A DNA stretch of 49,125 bases from an uncultured Flavobacteriales bacterium (GCA_913051935.1 CAJXCU010000011.1:1-49125), one strand, 5' to 3'; shown: positions 18,516 through 27,705, counted from the first letter of the stretch. Notes: generated from the sequence alone by a model not told the origin. Translations and numbers: made by a program.

Positions 18516-19181
18516 TCATTTATCTGGTTTTTCAATGACTAGTAGCGATTGACACACTGGATTGGTCATTATGATTTCTCGGGAATCTGGGAGTAAAATA
18601 CTGAAGCTAAGGTCGAAAGGCTCTATATAATTTACACGTATAAGGTCGCCAAGTTTGATGTTCTTTTTATTGAGATAATTTAGGAGCTCGAAAGAACTAT
18701 CCTTGAGCGCAGCGATGATGACTTGAGTATTTTGTCCTATTTCTGTCAGAGGTTTATAATTGTGCTTAATAATTACACCACTTTTGTTTGGAATAGGTGA
18801 GCCATGAGGGTCTGTGGTAGGAAAACCAAGAAGTTCATCCATTCTTTCAAAATATATATCGGACTTTATATGTTCAATTTGTTCAGCAATATCATGCACT
18901 TCCTCCCAACCAAAACCCATTATTTTTACTAGGAACATTTCAGTAAGCCTGTGCTTTCTGATTACGGAGGCTGCCCTTAGTCTGCCGGCTTTCGTAAGTT
19001 TGATTGGTTTGTATTTCTGATAATCGATCCAACCTTTTTCTTGTAGCTTTTTGACCATGTTATTGATCGTTGGTAGGCTAACCTCTAGTTCTTTACTCAG
19101 ATCAGTTAATGAAACTACCCCATTATTTTGGCTAAGTGCATAGAGCGCTTTTAAATAATTTTCAATTACGATTGTTGCCAT
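18516..19181 (-). CDS. mntR: MntR-type DtxR-family metal-dependent repressor
   Basis: This 221-residue regulator has the DtxR/MntR plan: a winged helix (1-70; VSLTDLSKELEVSLPTINNMVKKL), a metal-binding dimerisation domain (71-140) and a C-terminal FeoA/SH3-like domain (about 145-221). The metal site reads His77, then Glu100-x-x-Glu103-His104. DtxR has Cys at the position of Glu100, and manganese-sensing MntR has Glu, so Mn(II) is the better guess, though Fe(II) is not excluded. It is divergent from a TonB receptor, and the 82-nt gap holds a palindrome over the receptor's -7 box. Repression of the receptor, and perhaps of itself, when metal is plentiful is therefore likely. Confidence 0.85.
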   Translation of the reverse strand: MATIVIENYLKALYALSQNNGVVSLTDLSKELEVSLPTINNMVKKLQEKGWIDYQKYKPIKLTKAGRLRAASVIRKHRLTEMFLVKIMGFGWEEVHDIAEQIEHIKSDIYFERMDELLGFPTTDPHGSPIPNKSGVIIKHNYKPLTEIGQNTQVIIAALKDSSFELLNYLNKKNIKLGDLIRVNYIEPFDLSFSILLPDSREIIMTNPVCQSLLVIEKPDK

Positions 19182-19237
19182 AATTATTAAATATACGAAT
19201 ATAAATATAGTTCAATTTTTATAATACTAATAAAATT

Positions 19238-19253
19238 GTTAGATTTGTCTAAC
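19238..19253 (+). promoter_or_regulatory. Candidate DtxR/MntR operator overlapping the -7 box of the TonB receptor gene
   Basis: GTTAGATTTGTCTAAC is a perfect 6+6 bp inverted repeat with a 4-bp centre, and its arms resemble the core of DtxR/IdeR operators (GTTAG...CTAAC). The -7 element TAGATTTG (19240-19247) lies entirely inside it, 16 nt before the ATG at 19264. A bound dimer would block polymerase. Assignment to the adjacent regulator is inference from position and arm sequence. Confidence 0.65.
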
Positions 19254-19263
19254 TTTTTGAAAT

Positions 19264-21606
19264 ATGCGGCATTTTTACAAATTATTTTTCCTGAATATAG
19301 CTTTACCAATATTGGCTATTTTTAGTTTTTCTTTAGTTCATTCACAGGGAAAAATTACGGGCTATGTCTATAACGACGATGGTGCCATAGAATTTTCTAA
19401 GGTGTCTATTTCTCCTGTAAAAAAGAATGCTTTATCCAATTCAAACGGGAGGTTTGAATTTGATGATTTACCCTTCGGTAATTATGTAATAAAGATATCT
19501 TACATTGGTTATGAATCGGTTACTGATACCATTGAGGTATCTCAAATCATGACCAATGTTAACCGTAATTTTAAATTAAGTCGACCCATTATGGAGCTTG
19601 ACGATATTGTGGTCACGGGAACTAAAACATACAAGAGAAAAACGAATTCAAATGTAATTGTGAATGTACTTAGTGGTGAAAATCTTCAAGTGCTTCAATC
19701 CTGTAATGTAGCAGAAGGCCTTCGTTTTCAGCCAGGATTGCGTGTTGAAACAGATTGTCAGACCTGTAATTATACCCAGCTTAGAATGAATGGTCTGGCA
19801 GGTGGATATAGTCAAATTCTCATCAATGGGCGTCCTATTTTTAGTCCATTGACAGGTTTGTATGGCCTTGAACAGTTGCCCGTGAATATGATTGAGCGTA
19901 TTGAGGTTGTACGTGGCGGAGGTTCTTCATTGTACGGTTCAAGTGCCATAGGAGGTACTGTTAATGTGCTTACTAGACTTCCTCGCAAGAATAGTTTTGA
20001 TGTTAATTATGCCTATCAGAATATCAATGGATTGAGCTCAGACCATATAGTTAACGGAAATTTTACCGTAGTATCGAAAGAACGTGATGCTGGAATTTCC
20101 TTGTTTTTGAATGGACGAAGAAGAGAACTATATGATCACAATGAAGATGAATATTCTGAGCTACCAGAACTGAATAACAATTCTTTTGGGATAACCTCAT
20201 TTTATTTGCCGAAAAAAAATCACAAGCTTGAGCTTAGTGTGAGTAATCTAAATGAATATCGTTATGGAGGCGAAATGAGGCAAGATATAGAGACTCATTA
20301 CAGAGGTCAGGCCGAAGAACGCACTCACAATGTTTGGATGGCAAGCACTGACTATCAAATTAACTTTAATAATAATCTTTCTTCATTTATTGCTTATCTT
20401 GCTTATCAGCATACAAGACGAGATCACTACACTGGTATTTTTCCTGATGACTCCTCGGAGGTTGAGGTTCATTTATCCAATCCTCCTTATGGACTATCAG
20501 CAGTTTCTACGAGTAATATAGGTTTGCAATTTAACCATAAACTTCTCGATTTTATACTTCCAGGAACGAATGTTTTAACTTTTGGTTCTGAATATTTATA
20601 TGATTCAGTCGATGATGAAATACCAGCTTACAACTACGATATAGATCAAAGTACGCAGGATTTCGGAATATTTTTGCAAAGTGATTGGGCATTACTACCA
20701 AATTTAAATCTGCTATCTGGATTCAGAGTTGATGCCCATAATTTAGTCGACAAGTTCATTTGGAGCCCCCGCGTTTCATTACTTTATAAGCTCAAAACAA
20801 ATACTCAGTTCAGGTTGAGCTATGGGACAGGATTTAGAGCTCCCCAGGCTTTCGATACAGATCTTCATATTGCTTTTGCGGGAGGCGGTATATCTCGTGT
20901 AACGCTTTCACCTAATCTTGCTGAGGAACGTTCCGAAAGCTGGAGTGCTTCTATAAATTATGACAAACCATTTGATAAATTCATCATGGGTTTCACTTTA
21001 GAGGCTTTTCATACAAGTCTAAAAGATGCTTTCTTTTTGCAACCTAATGGGTTTGATTCTTTCGGACTTTTATTTGAAAAACAAAATGGACAAGGAGCCA
21101 CAGTTGAGGGACTGACTTTTGAGCTTAGAAGCAATTATAACAGAAAAGTTCAATTTGAATCAGGTTATACCATTCAGAAGAATGAGTTTCAAAATCCAGT
21201 CGAATATATCGATGGAATTGCACCGATCAAAAGATTTATTCGTACACCCAATCATTATGGTTTTGCTGTACTTACTTTGAATCCGAATAAATTTTTTGGT
21301 ATGAATCTCAATTATGTTTATACTGGCAGAATGCTTGTTCCACATTTTGCTGGGTCACCTAATCAAATCACAGATGAGATCGTTAATGTTGAGTCATTTT
21401 CGAATTTGAGTTTCAGGTTAAGCTATTCCGTAGAGGTGAAAAAGTCTAAATTGGTTATAGAATGGTTTGCGGGTGTAAAGAATATACTAAATGCTTATCA
21501 GGATTATTTTGATATTGGTAAGAATCGCGACAGTAATTTCGTTTATGGACCAGCGCAGCCTCGAACATTATTTGGTGGAATTAAAATTCAATCAGGAAAG
21601 CTGTAA
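19264..21606 (+). CDS. TonB-dependent receptor, candidate metal uptake
   Basis: This 780-residue outer-membrane protein has a signal peptide (about 1-27) and a carboxypeptidase-regulatory-like domain (about 30-115, GKITGYVYNDDGAIEFSKVSI). The plug domain (about 130-240) contains LRMNGLAGGYSQILINGRPIF, MIERIEVVRGGGSSLYGSSAIGGTVNV and the CQTC motif just before it. A 22-strand type barrel completes the protein. Plug and barrel resemble the BtuB/FecA/HmuR branch rather than SusC. The Cys pair in the plug may bind a metal. Control by the divergent MntR-type repressor suggests import of manganese, iron or a metal complex. No ABC or NRAMP transporter is adjacent. Confidence 0.88.
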   Translation: MRHFYKLFFLNIALPILAIFSFSLVHSQGKITGYVYNDDGAIEFSKVSISPVKKNALSNSNGRFEFDDLPFGNYVIKISYIGYESVTDTIEVSQIMTNVNRNFKLSRPIMELDDIVVTGTKTYKRKTNSNVIVNVLSGENLQVLQSCNVAEGLRFQPGLRVETDCQTCNYTQLRMNGLAGGYSQILINGRPIFSPLTGLYGLEQLPVNMIERIEVVRGGGSSLYGSSAIGGTVNVLTRLPRKNSFDVNYAYQNINGLSSDHIVNGNFTVVSKERDAGISLFLNGRRRELYDHNEDEYSELPELNNNSFGITSFYLPKKNHKLELSVSNLNEYRYGGEMRQDIETHYRGQAEERTHNVWMASTDYQINFNNNLSSFIAYLAYQHTRRDHYTGIFPDDSSEVEVHLSNPPYGLSAVSTSNIGLQFNHKLLDFILPGTNVLTFGSEYLYDSVDDEIPAYNYDIDQSTQDFGIFLQSDWALLPNLNLLSGFRVDAHNLVDKFIWSPRVSLLYKLKTNTQFRLSYGTGFRAPQAFDTDLHIAFAGGGISRVTLSPNLAEERSESWSASINYDKPFDKFIMGFTLEAFHTSLKDAFFLQPNGFDSFGLLFEKQNGQGATVEGLTFELRSNYNRKVQFESGYTIQKNEFQNPVEYIDGIAPIKRFIRTPNHYGFAVLTLNPNKFFGMNLNYVYTGRMLVPHFAGSPNQITDEIVNVESFSNLSFRLSYSVEVKKSKLVIEWFAGVKNILNAYQDYFDIGKNRDSNFVYGPAQPRTLFGGIKIQSGKL

Positions 21607-21611
21607 TTCTT

Positions 21612-21629
21612 TTTCTGTTCAGACAGAAA
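21612..21629 (+). terminator. Possible weak terminator after the TonB receptor gene
   Basis: TTTCTGT and ACAGAAA form a perfect 7-bp stem around TCAG, 6 nt after the receptor stop, but the stem is AT-rich and the following T tract is poor. It may instead be a 3'-end stabiliser. Confidence 0.35.
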
Positions 21630-21660
21630 TTAATTATCTTGTTCTTGATAAATTACCCAA

Positions 21661-22422
21661 ATGTTCAAAATCCTTTTATCTCCAGCAAAATCTATATCCA
21701 AGGAACCTATTTCTTATGGTAAACCTACCGAACCTATCTTTGAAAAACAAACAATAAAGTTGGTTCAGCTTTTGAGGAAGTATTCACCCAAAGAACTTTC
21801 GTCGCTAATGTCTATATCACCTGCGTTGGCAGATTTGAATTGGTCACGCTATCAAAGTTGGAAGCCTTTGGCTGAAAGCTCATATATTATCCAGCCAGCC
21901 TTGGCATTTACTGGTGAAGTATATAAAGGTTTAGATGCTGAATCATTTTCAAAATCTGAATGGATGAGGGCCCAAGAATCGCTCCGAATCCTTTCGGGAT
22001 TATACGGAGTTTTAAAGCCCTTAGATGGTATTTCGCCTTACCGACTTGAAATGGGTACAAGATTAAAGGTAGATTCATCTAGTAATAATTTATATGAATT
22101 TTGGAAGGAGGGTCTTATAGAATCATTTATTTCTGAGCTTCATGTAAATGACGTAATCATAAATCTTGCTTCTGTCGAATATTCTAAAGTTTTAAATTTC
22201 AAATCAATCAATAATGTGACGGTAACTCCAGTCTTTAAGGATTTTAAGAATGGTAAGCTTAAAACTATCATGATGTATGCCAAAAGGGCCAGAGGTACTA
22301 TGGCGCGTTACATCATTCAAAACAACATTCAGGACTTAGGAGATCTTAAAATGGCATCTATTGATGGATACGTTTACGATGAGGGATTGTCAGATGATAC
22401 GGACTGGGTCTTTACGCGTTAA
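21661..22422 (+). CDS. yaaA: Peroxide stress protein YaaA
   Basis: This 253-residue member of the UPF0246/DUF328 family opens with KILLSPAKS and contains WSRYQSW, FTGEVYKGLDAESF, RILSGLYGVLKPLDGISPYRLEMGTRL, NLASVEYSK and AKRARGTMARYII, all typical. In E. coli YaaA limits free intracellular iron during hydrogen peroxide stress and binds DNA. The cellular role here is by homology. It follows the TonB receptor gene by 54 nt and may be co-transcribed if the weak hairpin between them does not terminate. Its 3' end overlaps the convergent DUF2452 gene by 11 nt. Confidence 0.93.
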   Translation: MFKILLSPAKSISKEPISYGKPTEPIFEKQTIKLVQLLRKYSPKELSSLMSISPALADLNWSRYQSWKPLAESSYIIQPALAFTGEVYKGLDAESFSKSEWMRAQESLRILSGLYGVLKPLDGISPYRLEMGTRLKVDSSSNNLYEFWKEGLIESFISELHVNDVIINLASVEYSKVLNFKSINNVTVTPVFKDFKNGKLKTIMMYAKRARGTMARYIIQNNIQDLGDLKMASIDGYVYDEGLSDDTDWVFTR

Positions 22423-22888
22423 ACTCAAAACCTTCGTTCTTTTCGAGTATATCCCAGGTGTGATCGGCTAGCAGCTTTACACTTGCCACAAAATCAAAAT
22501 TTTTTCGAGATTTTCCCCATTGTTTAGGACCAATCAACGACAACAGGAAGCTACTGTCTTCCCTTTTGTAAAGATGATATGTATGGTTGATGAATGGTTC
22601 GAATCTTGCCTCAGCTGTGTAAATAAGTTCAGAAATTTTCTTGCGCTCACTGAGTCTTTTCGCCTGATCTGCGAGTAGCTGCATTTGCTCATAGATTTGA
22701 CCAAGTTGCATGTCGGTTTGATGGTCCATTGCATTGAGAGCACGACTCTTAAGCTTACCTTGGTCTTCTGGTTTAATGAGCGCACTGCCACTATGGTGTC
22801 CGTATTCCAGGGTGTGCGGATTTTCAGATATCTTATCCGGGTCGATAGGGTTTACAAACTTTTTTGCGTCTTTTTGTTCTTTTTTCAT
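22412..22888 (-). CDS. DUF2452 family protein
   Basis: This 158-residue soluble protein has the DUF2452 pattern: NPIDPDKISENPHTLEYGHHSGSALIKPEDQGKLKSRAL near the N-terminus, a central helical stretch (MQLGQIYEQMQLLADQAKRL) and F.P.INHTYHLY..... LSLIGP..WG. towards the end. It has no signal peptide or catalytic motif that I can name. It starts 1 nt after the stop of the FAD oxidoreductase gene, so the two are almost certainly one transcript. The function is unknown. Confidence 0.88.
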   Translation of the reverse strand: MKKEQKDAKKFVNPIDPDKISENPHTLEYGHHSGSALIKPEDQGKLKSRALNAMDHQTDMQLGQIYEQMQLLADQAKRLSERKKISELIYTAEARFEPFINHTYHLYKREDSSFLLSLIGPKQWGKSRKNFDFVASVKLLADHTWDILEKNEGFEFNA

Positions 22889-22889
22889 G

Positions 22890-24017
22890 CTAAAAATAAC
22901 TGGCTAAAGATTTGCCGACTTGTGAGCCGAGAGCAACTCCCATACCTCCCAATCTAACACCTATAGCCGTATTTTTGTTTAACATTTTTAAAATGGGGCT
23001 TTTTACATCTCCAACACCCATAATACCTGACCAAGCATAATCAATACTAAATTCTTGGTTTGGTATAATCGTAGAACGCATCAACTCTTCTAATTTCTGT
23101 TGAATTTTAGGGGTAGTTTCAAAGGATTCTGTAGTTTCTCCTTTAAAATCTAGGTTTCGACCACCTCCAAGTAATATGCGGTTTCCAATATTTCTAAAAT
23201 AGTAGTATCCTTTCTGAAAATGAAAAGTGCCGTTGACTTTGAGGTTTTTTATTTCGTTTGTAACAATTACTTGTGCTCTCGCTGGATTGATATCATCTTC
23301 AATCCATTTTTTAGCAAAGCCATTTGTTGCGATGATACAATTTGACGTGTCGATTGGACCCTGACTCGTTTGCAAAATCACACCCTGAGCATTTGAACTC
23401 ATTGACAATGCCTCGACTCCGAAGAGTACCTGGATATTTGCGTCAATTGTTTTCTTGTGCATCTCCTTTAGAAGCATTCCAGTATTTATTGCTCCTTCGA
23501 GCTGATTGCAATACGCGGTTTGAATATGATCAAATCCGAAACGTTTTGTTGCTATTTTGTCTTCAAAGTAAACATCATCAATTTGGGTAATTTCTTTTGC
23601 TTTTTTGTTGATGTAATCAATAAATTCTTGATTGATTTCATTTTTCACACCTGATTCTATTAAATCCCAAGACTTGCAAGAAACATAATTGATTGAATTT
23701 GGTGGTATTAGTTCAAAAAGGCATTTCAATCCATTGTAACGATTGGCGAATGTTTCCCAAACCTCGCTTTCATTCATGTTTTTGAGGTCATCATAAAGTT
23801 CTGTTGGACTTCCAAAGCATGTGAAGCCTGCATTCTTTGAGCTAGCCCCTGTGGGTAGATAGCCTCTTTCAATGATAACAATGCTCGCATCACGATATTT
23901 CTTCCTTAAAAAAAGAGCAGTACTCATTCCAACAATACCAGAACCAACAATAAGAAAATCTATATTCTCAAAGTAGACTGATTTTTCCCAAAAGCTCAAA
24001 TCCTCAATTCTAAGCAT
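22890..24017 (-). CDS. FAD-dependent oxidoreductase, DAO family
   Basis: This 375-residue protein has the Rossmann FAD motif FLIVGSGIVGMSTALFL (GxGxxG at 25-30), the acidic end of the second strand (VIIERG) and the SSKNAGFTCFGS segment seen in glycine/D-amino-acid oxidase-like flavoproteins (PF01266). The C-terminal part contains FRNIGNRILLGGGRNLDF and YAWSGIMGVGDVKSPIL, where the second FAD contact lies. The substrate is unknown; amino-acid or amine oxidation is typical of the family. It carries a matched promoter (24059-24092) and is followed 1 nt later by the DUF2452 gene. Confidence 0.88.
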   Translation of the reverse strand: MLRIEDLSFWEKSVYFENIDFLIVGSGIVGMSTALFLRKKYRDASIVIIERGYLPTGASSKNAGFTCFGSPTELYDDLKNMNESEVWETFANRYNGLKCLFELIPPNSINYVSCKSWDLIESGVKNEINQEFIDYINKKAKEITQIDDVYFEDKIATKRFGFDHIQTAYCNQLEGAINTGMLLKEMHKKTIDANIQVLFGVEALSMSSNAQGVILQTSQGPIDTSNCIIATNGFAKKWIEDDINPARAQVIVTNEIKNLKVNGTFHFQKGYYYFRNIGNRILLGGGRNLDFKGETTESFETTPKIQQKLEELMRSTIIPNQEFSIDYAWSGIMGVGDVKSPILKMLNKNTAIGVRLGGMGVALGSQVGKSLASYF

Positions 24018-24058
24018 TTTTTTATTCGTCTTTTTTGCGCATTTTTGTATTGGTGCAA

Positions 24059-24092
24059 CAAAAATAGTTTTTTACGTTTATTGAGCACCAAA
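24059..24092 (-). promoter_or_regulatory. Promoter of the FAD oxidoreductase operon
   Basis: On the minus strand TTTG (24092-24089), a 22-nt spacer and TATTTTTG (24066-24059) match the -33 and -7 elements. The ATG is 41 nt further on. The region is shared with the start of the divergent gene at 24107. Confidence 0.6.
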
Positions 24093-24106
24093 CAACTCAG
24101 TATTCT

Positions 24107-26620
24107 ATGACTAAGGTTATTTTTATTTTGATGCTTCTTTTTTCATTTAGTATCAATGCGCAAAAGAATTTAGAGATTTCACTGGAAGGATACATTAACA
24201 ATTTCACCTCTAAAGAAAAGATTTATGGTGCATCCATGTACATGTTTCAGAATGGAGGAATGGTTTCTAAATCTCTCTCTGATTCAAAGGGATTTTATTT
24301 CATAAGTGGTTCGATAAATACAAGTGTTCCCTTTGAGCTGATGGTTTCTAAACCCGGATATATCACCAAAAAGGTGCTACTCGATTTTCAAGAATTAAAA
24401 ATTAAAAACCCGAATGGAATTCTTCAAGCGATGGAAGAGTTGGTCATCGAGCTTTTTGAGATTCGTGACGGTGCTGACTTAAACTTCGCGAAAAATACAT
24501 ACGCGGAGAAGTTTAGTTGGGATCCTTCAAGAAATATTGCTGTACCTGAGGAAAAGTATAAAAAGGACATTGAGGATGAAGTAGTAAAGGCCTATGCTTT
24601 AGCCGCCGAGGGGTCGAGTGCAGAAAAGTTTAAAAAAATGCTCGCGTCATCCCTTAAAAATAATGTTTACGAAGATGCTGTAAGCCAAATTGACTCGATT
24701 CTCGTATATGAACCGGACAATGCGGCATTACAATCGAAAAAAGATGAGCTAGTATTACTCATTGAAAAAATCAAAAAAGATAGGGAGGAACGCGAACGAT
24801 TTGAGGAGTTCAAAAAGAAGGGGGATCTTGCATTTGCAAAAAGTAACCTTGAGGAGGCCGAAGAAAATTACAAAAGTGCACTTGATATTATTGATGATAA
24901 TCAGGTCAAGTATCGTCTCGGGAAGATTGAGGAGTCAAGAGCGAAAAATAGGGAGCAGTTAGAAAATAATAATGAATTAATCGCACTCAGAAATGAGGCT
25001 GACTCGTTACGCGAAGAGAAGGCATTTCAAGAAAGTGTTGCGAGATTAAAAAAGATTCAAATTTTGGATCCTAGTCAGCGGACTAAAATTCAGTTAGAAA
25101 TAAAAGCAATAAGAAAAGAGTCGGAGGATTTTAGGTTTTCTTCTTCAATTGAAAAATACATTGAGCGGGCACAGGCGCAATATGAAAAAGACTCATTGAA
25201 TGCTGGTTTAGCGAATTATCGCAAGGCAGAATCATTGATAAAGAAATTATCTAGTCAACAGATTATAAATACCTATGCGCAACAGGTAGAAAATGGAATT
25301 GCCGAAATATCTGGTAAGAAATCTTCTGAGGCTTCGGGTTTTCGCAAGCAAATAGAAAAAGCCTATAGTAATGTTTTGAAGGGTCCAGATTTTTATGAGC
25401 TTGCAACTCGGATTCTAGATTCTGAACCTATGAAGGCGCGGTCAAAGGATCCTAAAGTAGTTGCCCTTAAGAAGCAAATCAAAAGTCTTGAAGAGATGTA
25501 CCAACTTAAAGACAGAGCGATTTCAAAGTTTAATTCAGATAAGCAGGGTGCCCTTCTAGAAATGAAAAAGGCATACAATATTGCAAATGTTAATTACCGA
25601 ATTATCCCCGAAGATGATTTAAAACAAATGAAGGATTCTTTGTCGAGCTGGTCTGGTGGTTCTGATTTCATTTCAAATTCAAAATCCGCAACACAAGTTA
25701 CTTCCAACTCCGGAAGAATTGTCGAGGCCCCAGGGGAGCTTCATGAAGGCTCTGATTTTGAAGCATTCAATGATTTATCGGCTACGATTCGCAGGAAAAA
25801 GAACGATCCATTAAAGGGTATTCAGGATGCTAAAAATGAAATTGATTACGAAGTGTTTTTCGCAAAAACAAATGCGAGTGTGAGAAATGAGGCCTCGTCG
25901 GCAGCGATGCAAACATTCATGAATGCAGTTGAGATCAACCAAAAGCAGGTGAATTCTTTGAATATCGATTTACAAGCGGGGCAGCAATCTATACAACAAG
26001 AATTAGATGCGGCAGTGCGAGAGAAGGCTGTAAAATCGAAGGAAAAACAAGAACAATCTGCCTTAATAATAGAAGAATGGAGAACCGAGCGGGAATATTT
26101 ATTGAGCATGGATCGCTTGAATCAGCTTGAACGCGGTGAATCGTTTGCAGAGAGACAAAATAAGATGGATAATGAAAGAATCATGATCAATCGTCAGAAT
26201 GAAATGGACAACGATGATAGACTGAATGCGAGTAAGAAACAATTATTGAATAACGAATTCGAAGTTCAGCTGAGAGATTCTTTGGCGAAAATCGGTGGTG
26301 AGGACAGGGCTCGTGCGCTGCAAAGCCTCAACTCTTCGAAGCCTAATTTTCAGACGCAACCCAATTTTCTGAAAGATGAAAATGGCATTTTATTCCCAAA
26401 TAATAAAATGACGCAACGTGTATTTAAACGAACAAATGCCCAGGGTGATGTAACCTCAGTGACCATTCAACGTGTCGTTGTTGACATTAATGGATACGGC
26501 GTCGTTTATGAACAAACAACAGATCAAAGTGGAAAAGCATTTTATACCAGAAATAATGCCTCAGTTTCGGAACATGTTTGGTTTAATGAGTCTTCAGGAA
26601 CGGATGTTATTCAGGAGTAG
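24107..26620 (+). CDS. Large secreted protein with CarboxypepD-like and coiled-coil regions
   Basis: This 837-residue exported protein of unknown function begins with a signal peptide (about 1-18, ending INAQ). An N-terminal domain (about 22-112) resembles the carboxypeptidase-regulatory-like fold (SLEGYINNFTSKEKIYGASMYMF ... GYITKKVLLDF). A long helical part (about 150-500) has TPR-like pairs such as KKGDLAFAKSNLEEAEENYKSAL and IEKAYSNVLKGPDFYELATRIL. A polar linker follows, then a strongly charged coiled coil (about 585-730, with RTEREYLLSMDRLNQLERGESFAERQNKM split by short turns). The C-terminal tail (about 760-837) carries YVV-type beta strands. The 3' end overlaps apbE by 17 nt, suggesting coupling. 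It may be a periplasmic or envelope scaffold, but this is a guess. Confidence 0.75.
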   Translation: MTKVIFILMLLFSFSINAQKNLEISLEGYINNFTSKEKIYGASMYMFQNGGMVSKSLSDSKGFYFISGSINTSVPFELMVSKPGYITKKVLLDFQELKIKNPNGILQAMEELVIELFEIRDGADLNFAKNTYAEKFSWDPSRNIAVPEEKYKKDIEDEVVKAYALAAEGSSAEKFKKMLASSLKNNVYEDAVSQIDSILVYEPDNAALQSKKDELVLLIEKIKKDREERERFEEFKKKGDLAFAKSNLEEAEENYKSALDIIDDNQVKYRLGKIEESRAKNREQLENNNELIALRNEADSLREEKAFQESVARLKKIQILDPSQRTKIQLEIKAIRKESEDFRFSSSIEKYIERAQAQYEKDSLNAGLANYRKAESLIKKLSSQQIINTYAQQVENGIAEISGKKSSEASGFRKQIEKAYSNVLKGPDFYELATRILDSEPMKARSKDPKVVALKKQIKSLEEMYQLKDRAISKFNSDKQGALLEMKKAYNIANVNYRIIPEDDLKQMKDSLSSWSGGSDFISNSKSATQVTSNSGRIVEAPGELHEGSDFEAFNDLSATIRRKKNDPLKGIQDAKNEIDYEVFFAKTNASVRNEASSAAMQTFMNAVEINQKQVNSLNIDLQAGQQSIQQELDAAVREKAVKSKEKQEQSALIIEEWRTEREYLLSMDRLNQLERGESFAERQNKMDNERIMINRQNEMDNDDRLNASKKQLLNNEFEVQLRDSLAKIGGEDRARALQSLNSSKPNFQTQPNFLKDENGILFPNNKMTQRVFKRTNAQGDVTSVTIQRVVVDINGYGVVYEQTTDQSGKAFYTRNNASVSEHVWFNESSGTDVIQE

Positions 26621-27668
26621 TTTCTTTATCATTAGTATTTTTTCTACGTTTATTTTTAGTTGTAGTAGAGATATTAAAAGTGCTGAAATACAAGCTTTTA
26701 AAATTGAAGGAAATGCACAGGGGACTACCTACACCATTCAGGTGGTTGATTCTAATCTTCACATTTCTAAATTTCAAATTGATTCGCTACTATTTGCTTT
26801 CGATGAGAAGCTATCTACCTACAAGACTAGCTCACTCATATCTCGATTTAATCAAGAATCCTTTAAAGATACCTTGCTTGGAGCCGATGATCTTTTTATT
26901 CAAATGTTGAAGCTAAGTGATTCTGTTTTTCGATGGAGTGAGGGTTTTTTTGATCCATCCATCAAACCAATTGTTGATTTGTGGGGGATAGGAACCGCTG
27001 CCCAAAACAGACCAAAGCAGGTTCAAATAGATTCTGTACTTCAATACATAGGATATACCCGGGACTTGCATTTTATGACCTTTGAAATGGATAGTTTAAT
27101 GAAAATTGAAAAAAAGACAGCAGGTTTTGAATTGGATTTTAACGCCATTGCCCAGGGTTACTCTGTTGACTTACTCGTCGATTTTTTAAAATTAAACGGG
27201 CATCGAAATATTTATGTTGAGCTTGGCGGAGAAATCAAATTATGTGGATTGAAGGCGGGTAACCGTCTATGGAATATTGGTATTGAGGCGCCTATTGAAA
27301 ATAATACGACCAATGCACAGTCCATTCAAAATGTCTTTTCAATAACGGATTGTGCGATTGCTACAAGTGGTAACTACCGTAAATTCTTTGAAGAGGATGG
27401 ACAATTATATGCCCATACAATAAATCCAAAGACAGGAACTCAAAATAGACATAACTTGTTGTCAGCAACTGTTTTTAGCCCGTCCTGTGCAATTTCGGAT
27501 GCCTTAGCAACTTATTTCATGGTTGTCGGCATCGATGCGGCAAAACTATTTCTTGACAAGCATAAAAATATGGGAATTGAGGTTTATCTCATTTATTCAA
27601 AGGAAGGTAAGTATGAAAGTTATTGCTCGCCGAGTTTGTTACTGAGCCAAAAAGACACTAATTCATAA
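26604..27668 (+). CDS. apbE: FAD:protein FMN transferase, ApbE lipoprotein
   Basis: ApbE (354 residues) attaches FMN from FAD to Thr/Ser of target proteins such as Na+-NQR and RNF subunits. The start is ATG 26604, which overlaps the preceding gene by 17 nt. It gives a lipoprotein signal ending FSTFIFSC, so the mature protein is anchored on the periplasmic side of a membrane. Motifs in order: NAQGTTYTIQ, the LSTYKTSSLISRFN stretch, FDPSIKPIVDLWG, DFNAIAQGYSVD (about 178), YVELGGEI, CAIATSGNYRKF (about 251), HTINPKTG (about 270) and SDALATYFMVVG (about 298). No nqr or rnf genes are in view, so its target must be elsewhere. Earlier in-frame starts lie inside the upstream gene. Confidence 0.94.
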   Translation: MLFRSSFFIISIFSTFIFSCSRDIKSAEIQAFKIEGNAQGTTYTIQVVDSNLHISKFQIDSLLFAFDEKLSTYKTSSLISRFNQESFKDTLLGADDLFIQMLKLSDSVFRWSEGFFDPSIKPIVDLWGIGTAAQNRPKQVQIDSVLQYIGYTRDLHFMTFEMDSLMKIEKKTAGFELDFNAIAQGYSVDLLVDFLKLNGHRNIYVELGGEIKLCGLKAGNRLWNIGIEAPIENNTTNAQSIQNVFSITDCAIATSGNYRKFFEEDGQLYAHTINPKTGTQNRHNLLSATVFSPSCAISDALATYFMVVGIDAAKLFLDKHKNMGIEVYLIYSKEGKYESYCSPSLLLSQKDTNS

Positions 27669-27685
27669 ACACGTGTCAGTAACTC

Positions 27686-27705
27686 TACAGATTACTCTGT
27701 TTTTG
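27686..27705 (+). terminator. Possible terminator after apbE
   Basis: ACAGA (27687-27691) and TCTGT (27696-27700) form a short stem with a TTAC loop and run into TTTT, 18 nt after the apbE stop. The stem is only 5 bp, so confidence is low. Confidence 0.35.

Noticed and set aside
19213-19238. Second dyad CAATTTT...AAAATTG upstream of the TonB receptor gene
   Set aside because: The arms are simple AT sequence, and only the GTTAGA/TCTAAC repeat resembles a known metal-regulator site.
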